A DNA stretch of 7,377 nt from Elusimicrobia bacterium RIFCSPLOWO2_01_FULL_54_10 (lineage in GTDB: Bacteria; Elusimicrobiota; Elusimicrobia; 2-02-FULL-39-32), in contig MGUQ01000054.1 of assembly GCA_001799975.1 (NCBI GenBank), positions 1-7,377 of the forward strand, written 5' to 3'. A program made the translations under genes and the position numbers. Positions 1 to 6,989 of the stretch are shown piece by piece. The stretch's first letter is position 1. The number at the start of each line of letters is the position of its first letter. The notes under the pieces are model-generated. The model was not told the DNA's origin and made no database searches. It worked only from the letters and a program-made list of their open reading frames with translations.

Positions 1-57
1 TTCCTTGTCCTGGTCATCGTGTTCCTGGGTGCTTACTTGAGGATGAACCCGTTCTGA
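1..57 (+). CDS. C-terminal end of a membrane protein (partial)
   Basis: Frame 1 is open from the left edge and ends at TGA 55-57. It encodes the last 18 residues of a protein, FLVLVIVFLGAYLRMNPF. The first 12 or so residues are almost all hydrophobic, followed by a short polar tail with one Arg, which looks like a final transmembrane helix. The stop codon shares one base with the ATG of the next gene (TGATG), so the two are probably translationally coupled. The family cannot be identified from this fragment. A polytopic enzyme or a transporter would both fit. That it is a real gene is inferred from the hydrophobic pattern and the tight junction. Confidence 0.55.
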   Translation, partial: FLVLVIVFLGAYLRMNPF

Positions 58-1082
58 TGATTGCGAGTTCGCCGGTCCTGCGCAGGGTTTATTGGGAGAC
101 CACCGCCGCGTGTAACCTGCGCTGCATCCACTGCCGCCGCGTTGACGCCCTGGACACCGTGTCTCCGCTCCAGCTGACCACCCCGCAAGCGGAATCCATG
201 ATCGATGACCTCGCCGAAATGGGCAAGCCGGTGCTGATCTTATCCGGCGGCGAGCCGCTCTACCGCGCGGACATCTTCCGCATCGCTTCTTACGCTTCTT
301 CAAAAGGCCTTCCTGTGGCCCTGTCCACCAACGGCACCCTCGTCACTCAAAAGATGGCCGATAAAATCAAGCATTCCGGCATCTATTATGCCTCCATCTC
401 TCTGGACGGGGCCCAGCCGCAGACGCATGACCGGTTCCGGGGGGCTGGGAACTTCGACCGGGCCGTGGAAGGTTTCAGGAGGATGAAAGAGGCCGGCCTG
501 AAAGTGCAGATCAACTTCACCGTCACGCGCGGCAATGTTTCCGAGCTTCCGCAAATGCTCGATCTGGCCCAGTCCCTGGGGGCTTGCGCGCTCTATCTTT
601 TTCTTCTCGTCCCGGTGGGCTGCGGTGTGCAAATCGCCGAGGAGCAGATGCTTTCTCCTGACGAAGTCGAGAAATGGCTCAATTGGGCGCACGATAGGTC
701 CCTGGAGCGCAAGCTCGAGATCCGTCCCATCTGCGCGCCGCAATATTACAGGATCGCCGCCCAGCGCGGCGGCCGTCCCGCGGGAGATAAGAGGCTGGGG
801 TGCCTGGCCGGCATCAATATCTGCTTCATCTCCCACACGGGAGACATCTATCCCTGCGGGTATCTGCCTGTGGGCGCCGGCAGCATCAAGGAGCACGCTC
901 TGTCCGAAATCTGGGCGCAATCCGCCGTGTTCTCCGACCTCCGGGACGACAATCTTCTGGAAGGCAAGTGCGGCGTCTGTTCATTCAGGGCCGTCTGCGG
1001 CGGCTGCCGGGCGCGGGGTTATTTCGACGAAGGGTCTCTCATGGCGGATGATTCGTCCTGCGCCTACGAACCGGCTTTATGA
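57..1082 (+). CDS. AhbD/NirJ-like radical SAM/SPASM protein
   Basis: This 341-aa protein is a radical SAM enzyme with a C-terminal SPASM region. The SAM cluster motif is C19-x3-C23-x2-C26, inside the TTAACNLRCIHCRR stretch, and the GGEP SAM-binding motif is at 64-67. Further conserved stretches are SISLDG (113-118) and DRFRG (125-129). The C-terminal half carries auxiliary-cluster cysteines C249, C267, C305, C308, C314, C317 and C335, including GKCGVC and VCGGCRAR. CAPQYYRI (226-233), CFISHTG near 256, YPCGYL near 267 and the CGGCRARGY ending closely resemble AhbD (anaerobic haem b synthase) and NirJ (haem d1) proteins. In the alternative haem pathway AhbD decarboxylates two propionates of Fe-coproporphyrin III to give haem b. 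The resemblance was judged by eye from recalled family sequences. No other haem gene is in the window, so a SPASM peptide- or cofactor-modifying role remains possible and no symbol is given. ATG 57 overlaps the upstream stop by one base, and GAGGA at 39-43 is a distant possible ribosome site. The stop overlaps the next start by four bases. Confidence 0.85.
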   Translation: MIASSPVLRRVYWETTAACNLRCIHCRRVDALDTVSPLQLTTPQAESMIDDLAEMGKPVLILSGGEPLYRADIFRIASYASSKGLPVALSTNGTLVTQKMADKIKHSGIYYASISLDGAQPQTHDRFRGAGNFDRAVEGFRRMKEAGLKVQINFTVTRGNVSELPQMLDLAQSLGACALYLFLLVPVGCGVQIAEEQMLSPDEVEKWLNWAHDRSLERKLEIRPICAPQYYRIAAQRGGRPAGDKRLGCLAGINICFISHTGDIYPCGYLPVGAGSIKEHALSEIWAQSAVFSDLRDDNLLEGKCGVCSFRAVCGGCRARGYFDEGSLMADDSSCAYEPAL

Positions 1083-2680
1083 CGAAGGTTTTACTCACCA
1101 GCGTCTGCCGCCCGATCGGCCCTGATGTGGGGGACGCCCCCAGCGTGGGGTATGAGCTTCTCCACAAGCAGGTCACCCGTGCTCAAGGGGTTTTTAGTCC
1201 GCGGTCGCTGCATCTCAATTTTTCCCTCGAATACATCGCCGAAAACCTTTCGTCGCCTGCCACCGTCCTGCAATATCCTTCACGAAAGGAATTCATCCGG
1301 GAACTCAAGAAGGGGTATGATTTTGTGGGGGTCACCTTCCTCATGGCGATTTTCCACCACATGAAAGAAACAGTTGCCTTGATCCGGCGCTATTCGCCTA
1401 AAAGTAAGATCGTTCTGGGGGGATACGGCACGATTTTAAGCGATGAGGTTCTCAAACCCTATTCCGATTACATCTGCAGGGAAGAGGGAGTGAAGTTTTT
1501 CCGGGGCCTTTTGGGAGAACCCGAAATCCCGATGCCGTATTCCCACCCTTTGATTATGAGCACATTGAAGATTTTTTCCCTGCCGGTCAGCCGGACGGGC
1601 ATGATCTTCGCGGGGCTGGGTTGTCCCAACGGCTGTGATTTTTGCTGCACCTCCCATTTTTTCAAGCGCAAACACATCCGCTTGCTTCCGACGGGCCGGG
1701 ACATTTGCCAGTTGATTGAGCGCTATCTCGACATGGATCCCAACATGCAATTTGTGGTCTTGGACGAAGATTTTCTTTTAAACCGCAAGCGGGCGCTCGA
1801 GCTCAGAGACGAAGTGCTCAGGGGCGGCAAACCCATTTCCATGTTCGTTTTCTCCAGCATCCGGGCGATCAGCCAATACACCGTTGAGGAAATTTTGGAG
1901 ATGGGCATAGATGGCTTTTGGATAGGCTATGAGGGAACTCAGTCAAACTACGCCAAACAACAGGGGCGTCCCGCTTCGGAGATACTGAAAGAATTCAGAG
2001 AGAATGGGATCACCATTCTGGCGTCAATGGTGATCGGTTTCGATTATCAGGACGGGCAGGTGATCCGGGAGGAACTGAACGGACTCCTGAATCTTAAGCC
2101 GACATTGTCCCAAATCCTGATCTACGGCCCCGTTCCCGGGACCCCCTTTTATGAGCGGATCATGAAGGAAAACCGTCTGTCGCAGGACCTGGCCGCTGAT
2201 GCGGAGAAATATTACAAAACGGCCGACGGATTCTCCGCGATGGTGAACCATCCCCGCCTTTCTTCTGGAGAAATCGAACGGATTCAGCGCTGGTGCTTTA
2301 AGGAAGATTATGAGCGCCTGGGTCCCTCCATTTACCGGGCTTTGGAAACCTGGTTTCTGGGCTTTCAAAAACACAGGGAGTCCTCCAATGTCTTCCTGAG
2401 AAGGAAAGCTGAAAGATTCGCCGCAGAGGTCCGGAAGGCGTATCCGATCTTTTTGGCGGGCAGACTATTGTCGCCCAACCCAGTGGTACGCGCCTGGCTG
2501 GGAGCGCTGGAGAAGCGGATTCATCTTGAATTGGGCCCGCCAACATTGAAGGAAAGATTCTTGTCGCTTTTGGCCGTTGTCTCAGCCCTCTGGACAAAAT
2601 TCAAGCTCATTTTCAATCTCTTTCAGCATCCGCGGCTGACACGGCGGGTTTACGGTCTTTCCCCGGAATCCCTTCCCTAG
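1079..2680 (+). CDS. B12-binding-domain radical SAM protein, function unknown
   Basis: This 533-aa protein has the layout of cobalamin-dependent (class B) radical SAM enzymes. Residues about 1-145 form a Rossmann-like B12-binding-type domain, with VGVTF (83-87) and IVLGGYGT (111-118). The radical SAM core is about 170-400, with C182-x3-C186-x2-C189 in GCPNGCDFCCTSHFF. An adjacent C190 precedes a conserved-looking SHFFKRK. PVPGTPFYE (351-359) matches the PxPGTxxY stretch near the end of many such cores. The classical B12-ligand motif DxHxxG is absent, as in several members of the class. The C-terminal region (about 400-533) is basic and aromatic, and 492-516 is strongly hydrophobic with interspersed Lys, perhaps for membrane-surface contact. 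The ATG overlaps the preceding TGA (ATGA), so it is probably coupled to the AhbD-like gene. Known relatives methylate unactivated carbons or rearrange lipids, bacteriochlorophylls or antibiotics; the substrate here cannot be inferred. Confidence 0.85.
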   Translation: MTKVLLTSVCRPIGPDVGDAPSVGYELLHKQVTRAQGVFSPRSLHLNFSLEYIAENLSSPATVLQYPSRKEFIRELKKGYDFVGVTFLMAIFHHMKETVALIRRYSPKSKIVLGGYGTILSDEVLKPYSDYICREEGVKFFRGLLGEPEIPMPYSHPLIMSTLKIFSLPVSRTGMIFAGLGCPNGCDFCCTSHFFKRKHIRLLPTGRDICQLIERYLDMDPNMQFVVLDEDFLLNRKRALELRDEVLRGGKPISMFVFSSIRAISQYTVEEILEMGIDGFWIGYEGTQSNYAKQQGRPASEILKEFRENGITILASMVIGFDYQDGQVIREELNGLLNLKPTLSQILIYGPVPGTPFYERIMKENRLSQDLAADAEKYYKTADGFSAMVNHPRLSSGEIERIQRWCFKEDYERLGPSIYRALETWFLGFQKHRESSNVFLRRKAERFAAEVRKAYPIFLAGRLLSPNPVVRAWLGALEKRIHLELGPPTLKERFLSLLAVVSALWTKFKLIFNLFQHPRLTRRVYGLSPESLP

Positions 2681-2695
2681 AGTCAATCTTTTTTG

Positions 2696-2701
2696 TAAAA
2701 T
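2696..2701 (+). promoter_or_regulatory. Weak candidate -10 element ahead of the sugar cassette
   Basis: TAAAAT at 2696-2701 matches the TATAAT consensus at five of six positions. The best -35 candidate, TTCCCT at 2673-2678, lies 17 bases upstream but matches TTGACA at only three positions and overlaps the end of the preceding gene. A start point about seven bases after the -10 would give a leader of only about seven bases before ATG 2715, in line with the lack of a good ribosome site there. This lies in the only intergenic stretch longer than 10 bases. It is a guess from sequence alone. Confidence 0.2.
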
Positions 2702-2714
2702 CACGAGCTTAATT

Positions 2715-3710
2715 ATGCAAACCCTCGTTACCGGCGGAGCCGGGTTCATCGGCAGTCATCTGGTTGAGAAACTCCTCTCCCTGGGCCACTCAGTGAGGGT
2801 CTTGGACAATTTCTCCACAGGGCGCAAAGCCAACCTGGACCATCTCAAAAGCAGCAAATCCCTCGAAATCATCGAAATCGACATTGCCGATTACAACAAG
2901 GTCGAGCCCCTTTTTAAGGGAGTGGACTGGGTTTTCCATATCGCTTCCTTGGCCGACATCGTGCCTTCCATCCAAAATCCCCTGGCCTATCATCGCTCCA
3001 ATGTAGACGGCACGGTGGCCGTTCTGGAAGCTTCCCGCAAGCATGGCGTGAAGCGCTTCCAATATGCCGCTTCCTCATCGTGCTACGGCATTCCGGACGC
3101 ATATCCCACGCCGGAAACAGCCCCGGCCCGGCCTCAATATCCCTACGCCCTCACAAAATACCTGGGCGAGCAAATCGTGATGCACTGGGGCCAAATCTAC
3201 AAGCTTCCCGTGGTCTCCACCCGATTTTTTAATGTTTACGGGCCGCGCTCGCGAACGAGCGGCACTTACGGCGCCGTGTTTGGCGTTTTCCTGGCCCAGA
3301 AGCTCAAAAATCAGCCATTCACCGTGGTGGGCGACGGCAAGCAGACCCGGGACTTCACTTTTGTGTCGGATGTGGCGGACGCCTGCATTGCGGTGGTCCA
3401 GTCCAATGTGAGCGGGGAGATTTTCAATGTCGGCTCCGGCAAGCCCACAAGCGTCAACAAGATTGTGGAGCTCTTAAAAGGCCAGCCCGTCTACATCCCC
3501 AAGAGGCCCGGGGAGCCGGACATTACCCACGCGGACATCAGCAAAATCACCAAGGCGCTCGGGTGGAAGCCGAAAGTGTCCATTGAAGAAGGCGTGGGCA
3601 TTTTGCTCAAGAACATCGATTACTGGAAAGAAGCCCCGGTTTGGACAAAAGATTCCATCGCCGAGGCCACCAAAGACTGGTTCAAATATCTCTCGCCGGC
3701 GGCAAAATAA
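2715..3710 (+). CDS. Extended SDR: NAD-dependent sugar epimerase/dehydratase
   Basis: This 331-aa protein is an extended short-chain dehydrogenase/reductase of the nucleotide-sugar epimerase type. The N-terminal Rossmann motif is TGGAGFIGS (G7-x2-G10-x2-G13), with D31 at the end of the second strand, which favours NAD. The catalytic set is visible: SSSCYG with S120-S122, and Y144-x3-K148 in YPYALTKY. FNVYGPR (172-178), TRDF (211-214), FNVGSG (237-242), RPGEP (264-268) and LGWKP (282-286) are typical of UDP-glucose or UDP-GlcNAc 4-epimerase-like proteins such as GalE and WbpP. The exact substrate, and whether it epimerises or dehydrates, cannot be decided. A short tail (about 305-331) follows the usual end of the fold. 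ATG 2715 is right because the dinucleotide motif starts six residues later, although no clear Shine-Dalgarno is present. It is the first gene of the sugar cassette and ends one base before the next start. Confidence 0.88.
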   Translation: MQTLVTGGAGFIGSHLVEKLLSLGHSVRVLDNFSTGRKANLDHLKSSKSLEIIEIDIADYNKVEPLFKGVDWVFHIASLADIVPSIQNPLAYHRSNVDGTVAVLEASRKHGVKRFQYAASSSCYGIPDAYPTPETAPARPQYPYALTKYLGEQIVMHWGQIYKLPVVSTRFFNVYGPRSRTSGTYGAVFGVFLAQKLKNQPFTVVGDGKQTRDFTFVSDVADACIAVVQSNVSGEIFNVGSGKPTSVNKIVELLKGQPVYIPKRPGEPDITHADISKITKALGWKPKVSIEEGVGILLKNIDYWKEAPVWTKDSIAEATKDWFKYLSPAAK

Positions 3711-3711
3711 T

Positions 3712-5274
3712 ATGAAAGCGATCGACAGTAATATGCCAGGTTCAAAATTCAAAAGCGAACTCAAGATCAAGCGCCTGGACGATCTGGCGGAGATCATCCA
3801 CAATCTCAAGAAACACAGAAAGAAAGTTGTTCTGTGCCACGGGGTGTTCGATCTTCTGCATCCGGGGCATATCCTCCACTTTGAAGCGGCGAGAAAAGAG
3901 GGCGATGTTCTCGTGGTGACTCTGACCAAAGACCAGTTTGTGAACAAGGGTCCCGGCCGGCCGGTGTACAATCAGCGCCTCCGCGCCGAATCCATCGCCT
4001 CCCTGGGCTGCGTGGACTATGTGGCACTGAACGAAGGGCCCATCGCCGTGGATCTCATCAAGAAACTGAAGCCCGACGTTTACGCCAAGGGCGCGGATTA
4101 TGAAAACCCGCAAGATGACCTGACGGGAAAAATCAAAGACGAAGAAGACGCGGTGCGCGCGGGCGGCGGACGCATCCATTTCACGCATGAAGTGACCTTC
4201 AGCTCCACGGAAATCATCAACCGCCATTACATGGTTTATCCGGATCAGGCGCAGGAATTCCTGGAAAAATTCCGCAAGAAATATTCCGCACAACAAGTCA
4301 TCGATACGCTCAAGCATTTGGACAAGCTAAAGGTTCTCGTCATCGGTGACGCCATCATCGACGAGTATCACTACTGCTCGCCCATGGGAAAATCGCCCAA
4401 GGAAAGCATCGTGGCGTCCAAATTTTTAAGGGCCGAGGCATTTGCGGGCGGCATTTTGGCCTGCGCCAATCACTCCGCAGGATTTTGCAGCAATGTCCAC
4501 GTGGTGAGCATGCTTGGCAAAGAGAATTCCAGGGAAGATTTCATTCTGGATCACTTGAAGCCGCATGTGAAGCCCAAGATGTTTTTTCGGGACGACGCTC
4601 CCACCGTGGTCAAGCGCCGCTTTGTGTGGGACCCGTTTTTGGTGAAGATGTTCGAAGTGGTGTTCATTGACGACCGGCCTCTCTCGGGTAAAAATGAAAA
4701 GCAGGTCCATGATTATCTTTCAAAAGTCATCCGGCAATACGACATGGTGATTGTGACGGATTATGGGCATGGGTTCCTCTCGCCCGGCCTGATCGATCTG
4801 ATCTGCAAAAAATCCAAGTTCCTGGCGGTCAACACGCAGACCAACAGCGCCAACACGGGATACAACACCATCCAAAAATATCCGCGCGCGGACTATGTCT
4901 GCATCGACGAGCCCGAAATGCGCCTGGCTCACCAAGACAAGTTCGGCAACCTGGAAAACCTCATTTTAAAGACCGCCAAGAAACTCAAGTGTAAATATGT
5001 GACCGTCACGCGCGGCCATCTGGGATCTCTCGCCTACTCCAAAAAAGACGGGTTCACGCAGATTCCGATCTTTTCGAAGGAAATCGTGGACCGAGTGGGC
5101 GCGGGCGACGCGTTTTTGGCCATCACGGCCCCCTGCGCCGCAGCCGGAGTGCCGAGCGACTTGACCGGCTTTATCGGCAACGCCGTCGGAGCGCTGGCGG
5201 TGAGGATTGTGGGAAACCGCACGGCTGTGGAGCCCGTGCCTCTGTTCAAATTTATAACGGCGTTACTAAAATAG
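3712..5274 (+). CDS. Bifunctional nucleotidyltransferase / PfkB sugar kinase (HldE-like, domains inverted)
   Basis: This 520-aa two-domain protein probably makes an activated heptose or similar sugar. Residues about 18-175 are a cytidylyltransferase-like domain. It has HGVFDLLHPGHILH with the HxGH nucleotide site at H50-H53, and a later SSTEIINR (164-171) matching the xSSTxxxxR motif. Residues about 205-520 are a PfkB/ribokinase-family kinase. It starts with VLVIGDAIIDEY (208-219), followed by AGGILACANH (245-254), VTDYGHG (348-354) and DRVGAGDAF (459-467), where D465 is the expected catalytic base. E. coli HldE carries the same two activities with the kinase first, so the order here is reversed. 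HldE phosphorylates D-glycero-D-manno-heptose 7-phosphate and later transfers AMP to the 1-phosphate. The GmhA-like gene that follows supports a heptose substrate, but the nucleotide (ATP, CTP or GTP) is unknown. ATG 3712 lies one base after the upstream stop. The frame is open 43 codons further upstream, but using that would mean deep overlap with the SDR gene, so it was rejected. ATG 3733 is an alternative start. Confidence 0.88.
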   Translation: MKAIDSNMPGSKFKSELKIKRLDDLAEIIHNLKKHRKKVVLCHGVFDLLHPGHILHFEAARKEGDVLVVTLTKDQFVNKGPGRPVYNQRLRAESIASLGCVDYVALNEGPIAVDLIKKLKPDVYAKGADYENPQDDLTGKIKDEEDAVRAGGGRIHFTHEVTFSSTEIINRHYMVYPDQAQEFLEKFRKKYSAQQVIDTLKHLDKLKVLVIGDAIIDEYHYCSPMGKSPKESIVASKFLRAEAFAGGILACANHSAGFCSNVHVVSMLGKENSREDFILDHLKPHVKPKMFFRDDAPTVVKRRFVWDPFLVKMFEVVFIDDRPLSGKNEKQVHDYLSKVIRQYDMVIVTDYGHGFLSPGLIDLICKKSKFLAVNTQTNSANTGYNTIQKYPRADYVCIDEPEMRLAHQDKFGNLENLILKTAKKLKCKYVTVTRGHLGSLAYSKKDGFTQIPIFSKEIVDRVGAGDAFLAITAPCAAAGVPSDLTGFIGNAVGALAVRIVGNRTAVEPVPLFKFITALLK

Positions 5275-5278
5275 GAGA
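5273..5278 (+). promoter_or_regulatory. Ribosome binding site for the SIS isomerase gene
   Basis: AGGAGA at 5273-5278 overlaps the stop codon of the kinase gene and lies about seven bases before ATG 5285. It is the clearest Shine-Dalgarno in the window and fixes the start of the isomerase gene. Confidence 0.8.
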
Positions 5279-5284
5279 ATAAAA

Positions 5285-5884
5285 ATGATCACAAAAGAAG
5301 GAACCATCGGATATTTGAAGGGCTTAGGGGACGTTCTCCTCAAAATGGAAGTCAATGCGGCGGGGAAATCTGAATCTTTGGAAAGAGGATTTGAAGACGC
5401 CATCAAGATGGTCGCGGACCAGGCCAACAAGAGAAAGAAAATCATTTTCATCGGCAACGGCGGCAGCGCGGCCATTGCCAGCCACCAATCGGTGGATTAC
5501 TGGAAGAACGGCGGCATGCGGGCCATCGCGTTCAATGATGTTAGCCTGCTCACCTGCATCGGCAACGATTACGGCTATCCTTTCGTCTTTGAGAAGCCCG
5601 TGGAGATGTTCGCGGATCCGGGGGACGTCATGATCGCCATCTCCAGCTCGGGCAAGTCTGACAATATCCTGAATGGCGTGAAGATGGCCAAGAAGAAGGG
5701 CCTCACGGTCATCACGATGTCAGGATTCAAGCCGGACAATCCCTTGCGCTCGTTCGGAGACATCAATTTCTACGTGCCCGCGCCCACCGGGGCTTACGGA
5801 TTCGTCGAGATCGCGCACCTGACCATCTGCCACTGCATCGTGGACGCCATCATCGACCGCAATCTGATTAAGCCCGTTAACTGA
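5285..5884 (+). CDS. GmhA-like SIS-domain phosphoheptose isomerase
   Basis: This 199-aa single SIS-domain protein is close in length to GmhA (about 190 aa). GmhA converts sedoheptulose 7-phosphate to D-glycero-D-manno-heptose 7-phosphate, the first step of NDP-heptose synthesis, in the cytoplasm. The sugar-phosphate binding motifs are GNGGSAA (57-63) and ISSSGKSDN (119-127). DVSLLTCIGNDYGY (85-98) lines up with the DVSHISCVGNDFGF region of E. coli GmhA. Aligning by eye, the E. coli zinc-site residues H61, E65, Q172 and H180 correspond to H67, D71, E175 and H183 here, so the site is kept but with two conservative changes. The gene sits 10 bases after the HldE-like gene and 4 bases before the aminotransferase, in line with a shared pathway. 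A DiaA-like regulatory SIS protein is less likely given this context. A changed ketose-phosphate substrate is possible. Confidence 0.82.
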   Translation: MITKEGTIGYLKGLGDVLLKMEVNAAGKSESLERGFEDAIKMVADQANKRKKIIFIGNGGSAAIASHQSVDYWKNGGMRAIAFNDVSLLTCIGNDYGYPFVFEKPVEMFADPGDVMIAISSSGKSDNILNGVKMAKKKGLTVITMSGFKPDNPLRSFGDINFYVPAPTGAYGFVEIAHLTICHCIVDAIIDRNLIKPVN

Positions 5885-5888
5885 TCCC

Positions 5889-6989
5889 TTGAACGTTCCA
5901 TTTTCTTATCTGAAGTGGCAGTTCGCCAACCCGGACCGCATCTGGAAGGACGTTAAGAAAGTCGTCCTTCGGGGCGATTTCACGCTCGGCAAAGAAGTGG
6001 CCGAGTTTGAAGGCAAGTTCGCCAAGGCCATCGGCACCAAGTACGCCGTGGGCGTCAACTCCGGCACGGACGCGCTTTTCTTGAGCCTGAAGGCGCTAGG
6101 CATCGGAGCGGGCGATGAAGTCATCACCATGACCAGCACTTTCATCGCCACGGTGGGCGCCATTGCCGCCTCGGGCGCCAAGCCTGTGTTCGTGGACTGC
6201 AACGACGAATACGTCATGAATGTGGATCAGGTGGAGAAAGTGATTACGCCGCGCACGAAAGCCATCATGCCCGTGCATTACGCAGGCCACCCTGTGGACA
6301 TGCCCAAACTCATGGCCATCGCCAAAAAATACAATCTGGAAGTGGTGGAAGACGCCTGCCAATCCGTTTCCGGCGCCATCAACGGCCAAACCGTGGGCTC
6401 CATCGGCATCACCGGCGGCTTCAGCCTTCACCCTCTAAAAAACATCAATGTCTGGTCGGACGCGGGCGTCATCACCACAAATTCTGAAGCGGTTTATCGC
6501 AAACTCCTGCTCCTTCGCAATCACGGCATGAAAAACCGGGACGAATATGAGTGTTTTGGCTACAATTCCCGGCTGGACACCGTGCAGGCGGCGGTGGGTC
6601 TCCACATCATCAAGCAGCTCGACGGAATTACCAAGAAAAAGATTGAGCACGCGGCCATTTATGACAAAGCGCTCCGGCAAATTCCGCAAATCACCGTGCC
6701 TCAGCGCCGCAAGGGCGTCAAATATGTTTACCACCTCTACATCATTCAGGCGGAAAACCGCGACGGGCTGCTCAAGTTCTTAAACGCCGCGGGCATTGAG
6801 GCCAAGGTTCACTATCCCATGCCTCTGCATGTGCAGAACTGCTGTAAGCATCTGGGCTATAAAGCGGGGGATTTCCCTGTGGCCGAGTCCCAGGCGAAAA
6901 ACATCATCACGCTTCCAGCGCACCAGCATTTGAGCCGCAAACAAATCCAGTTCACAATCGATAAAATCAAGGAGTTCTACAAGAAATGA
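5889..6989 (+). CDS. DegT/DnrJ/EryC1/StrS-family sugar aminotransferase
   Basis: This 366-aa PLP enzyme transfers an amino group, usually from glutamate, to a keto group on a nucleotide-linked sugar. NSGTDAL (57-63) binds the cofactor phosphate and EDACQS (154-159) contains D155, expected to contact the pyridine nitrogen. The Schiff-base lysine is K184 in SLHPLKNINVW (179-189). NHGMKNRDEYECFGYNSRLD (211-230) and the following TVQAAVG are standard for the family. Length is normal. The start is TTG 5889: the encoded MNVPFSYLKWQF matches the usual family N-terminus and no ATG lies nearby. No Shine-Dalgarno is seen, so translation may depend on re-initiation after the isomerase stop four bases upstream. 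Whether the amino group goes to C3 or C4, or to a hexose or heptose, cannot be told. Flanking SDR genes could supply the keto-sugar. Confidence 0.9.
   Translation: MNVPFSYLKWQFANPDRIWKDVKKVVLRGDFTLGKEVAEFEGKFAKAIGTKYAVGVNSGTDALFLSLKALGIGAGDEVITMTSTFIATVGAIAASGAKPVFVDCNDEYVMNVDQVEKVITPRTKAIMPVHYAGHPVDMPKLMAIAKKYNLEVVEDACQSVSGAINGQTVGSIGITGGFSLHPLKNINVWSDAGVITTNSEAVYRKLLLLRNHGMKNRDEYECFGYNSRLDTVQAAVGLHIIKQLDGITKKKIEHAAIYDKALRQIPQITVPQRRKGVKYVYHLYIIQAENRDGLLKFLNAAGIEAKVHYPMPLHVQNCCKHLGYKAGDFPVAESQAKNIITLPAHQHLSRKQIQFTIDKIKEFYKK
6969..6974 (+). promoter_or_regulatory. Ribosome binding site inside the aminotransferase gene
   Basis: AAGGAG at 6969-6974 lies 11 bases before ATG 6986. It sits within the last codons of the aminotransferase gene and supports the overlapping start of the final SDR gene. 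The spacing is slightly long. Confidence 0.55.

Noticed and set aside
300..920. A 206-codon open frame on the minus strand.
   Set aside because: It lies wholly within the AhbD-like gene, whose motifs are unmistakable, and shows no recognisable domain. It is a GC-rich shadow frame.
2665..2694. A possible terminator: GGAA/TTCC hairpin at 2665-2676 followed by a run of six T at 2689-2694.
   Set aside because: The stem is only four base pairs, lies inside the coding end and is 12 bases from the T run, so it is too weak to call.
3583..3711. An upstream in-frame extension of 43 codons for the nucleotidyltransferase/kinase gene.
   Set aside because: It would overlap the SDR gene by 128 bases, and the added residues resemble no part of the family. 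ATG 3712, one base after the SDR stop, is the natural start.
3742..4317. A 191-codon open frame on the minus strand.
   Set aside because: It is antisense to the nucleotidyltransferase domain and has no visible motif or supported start.
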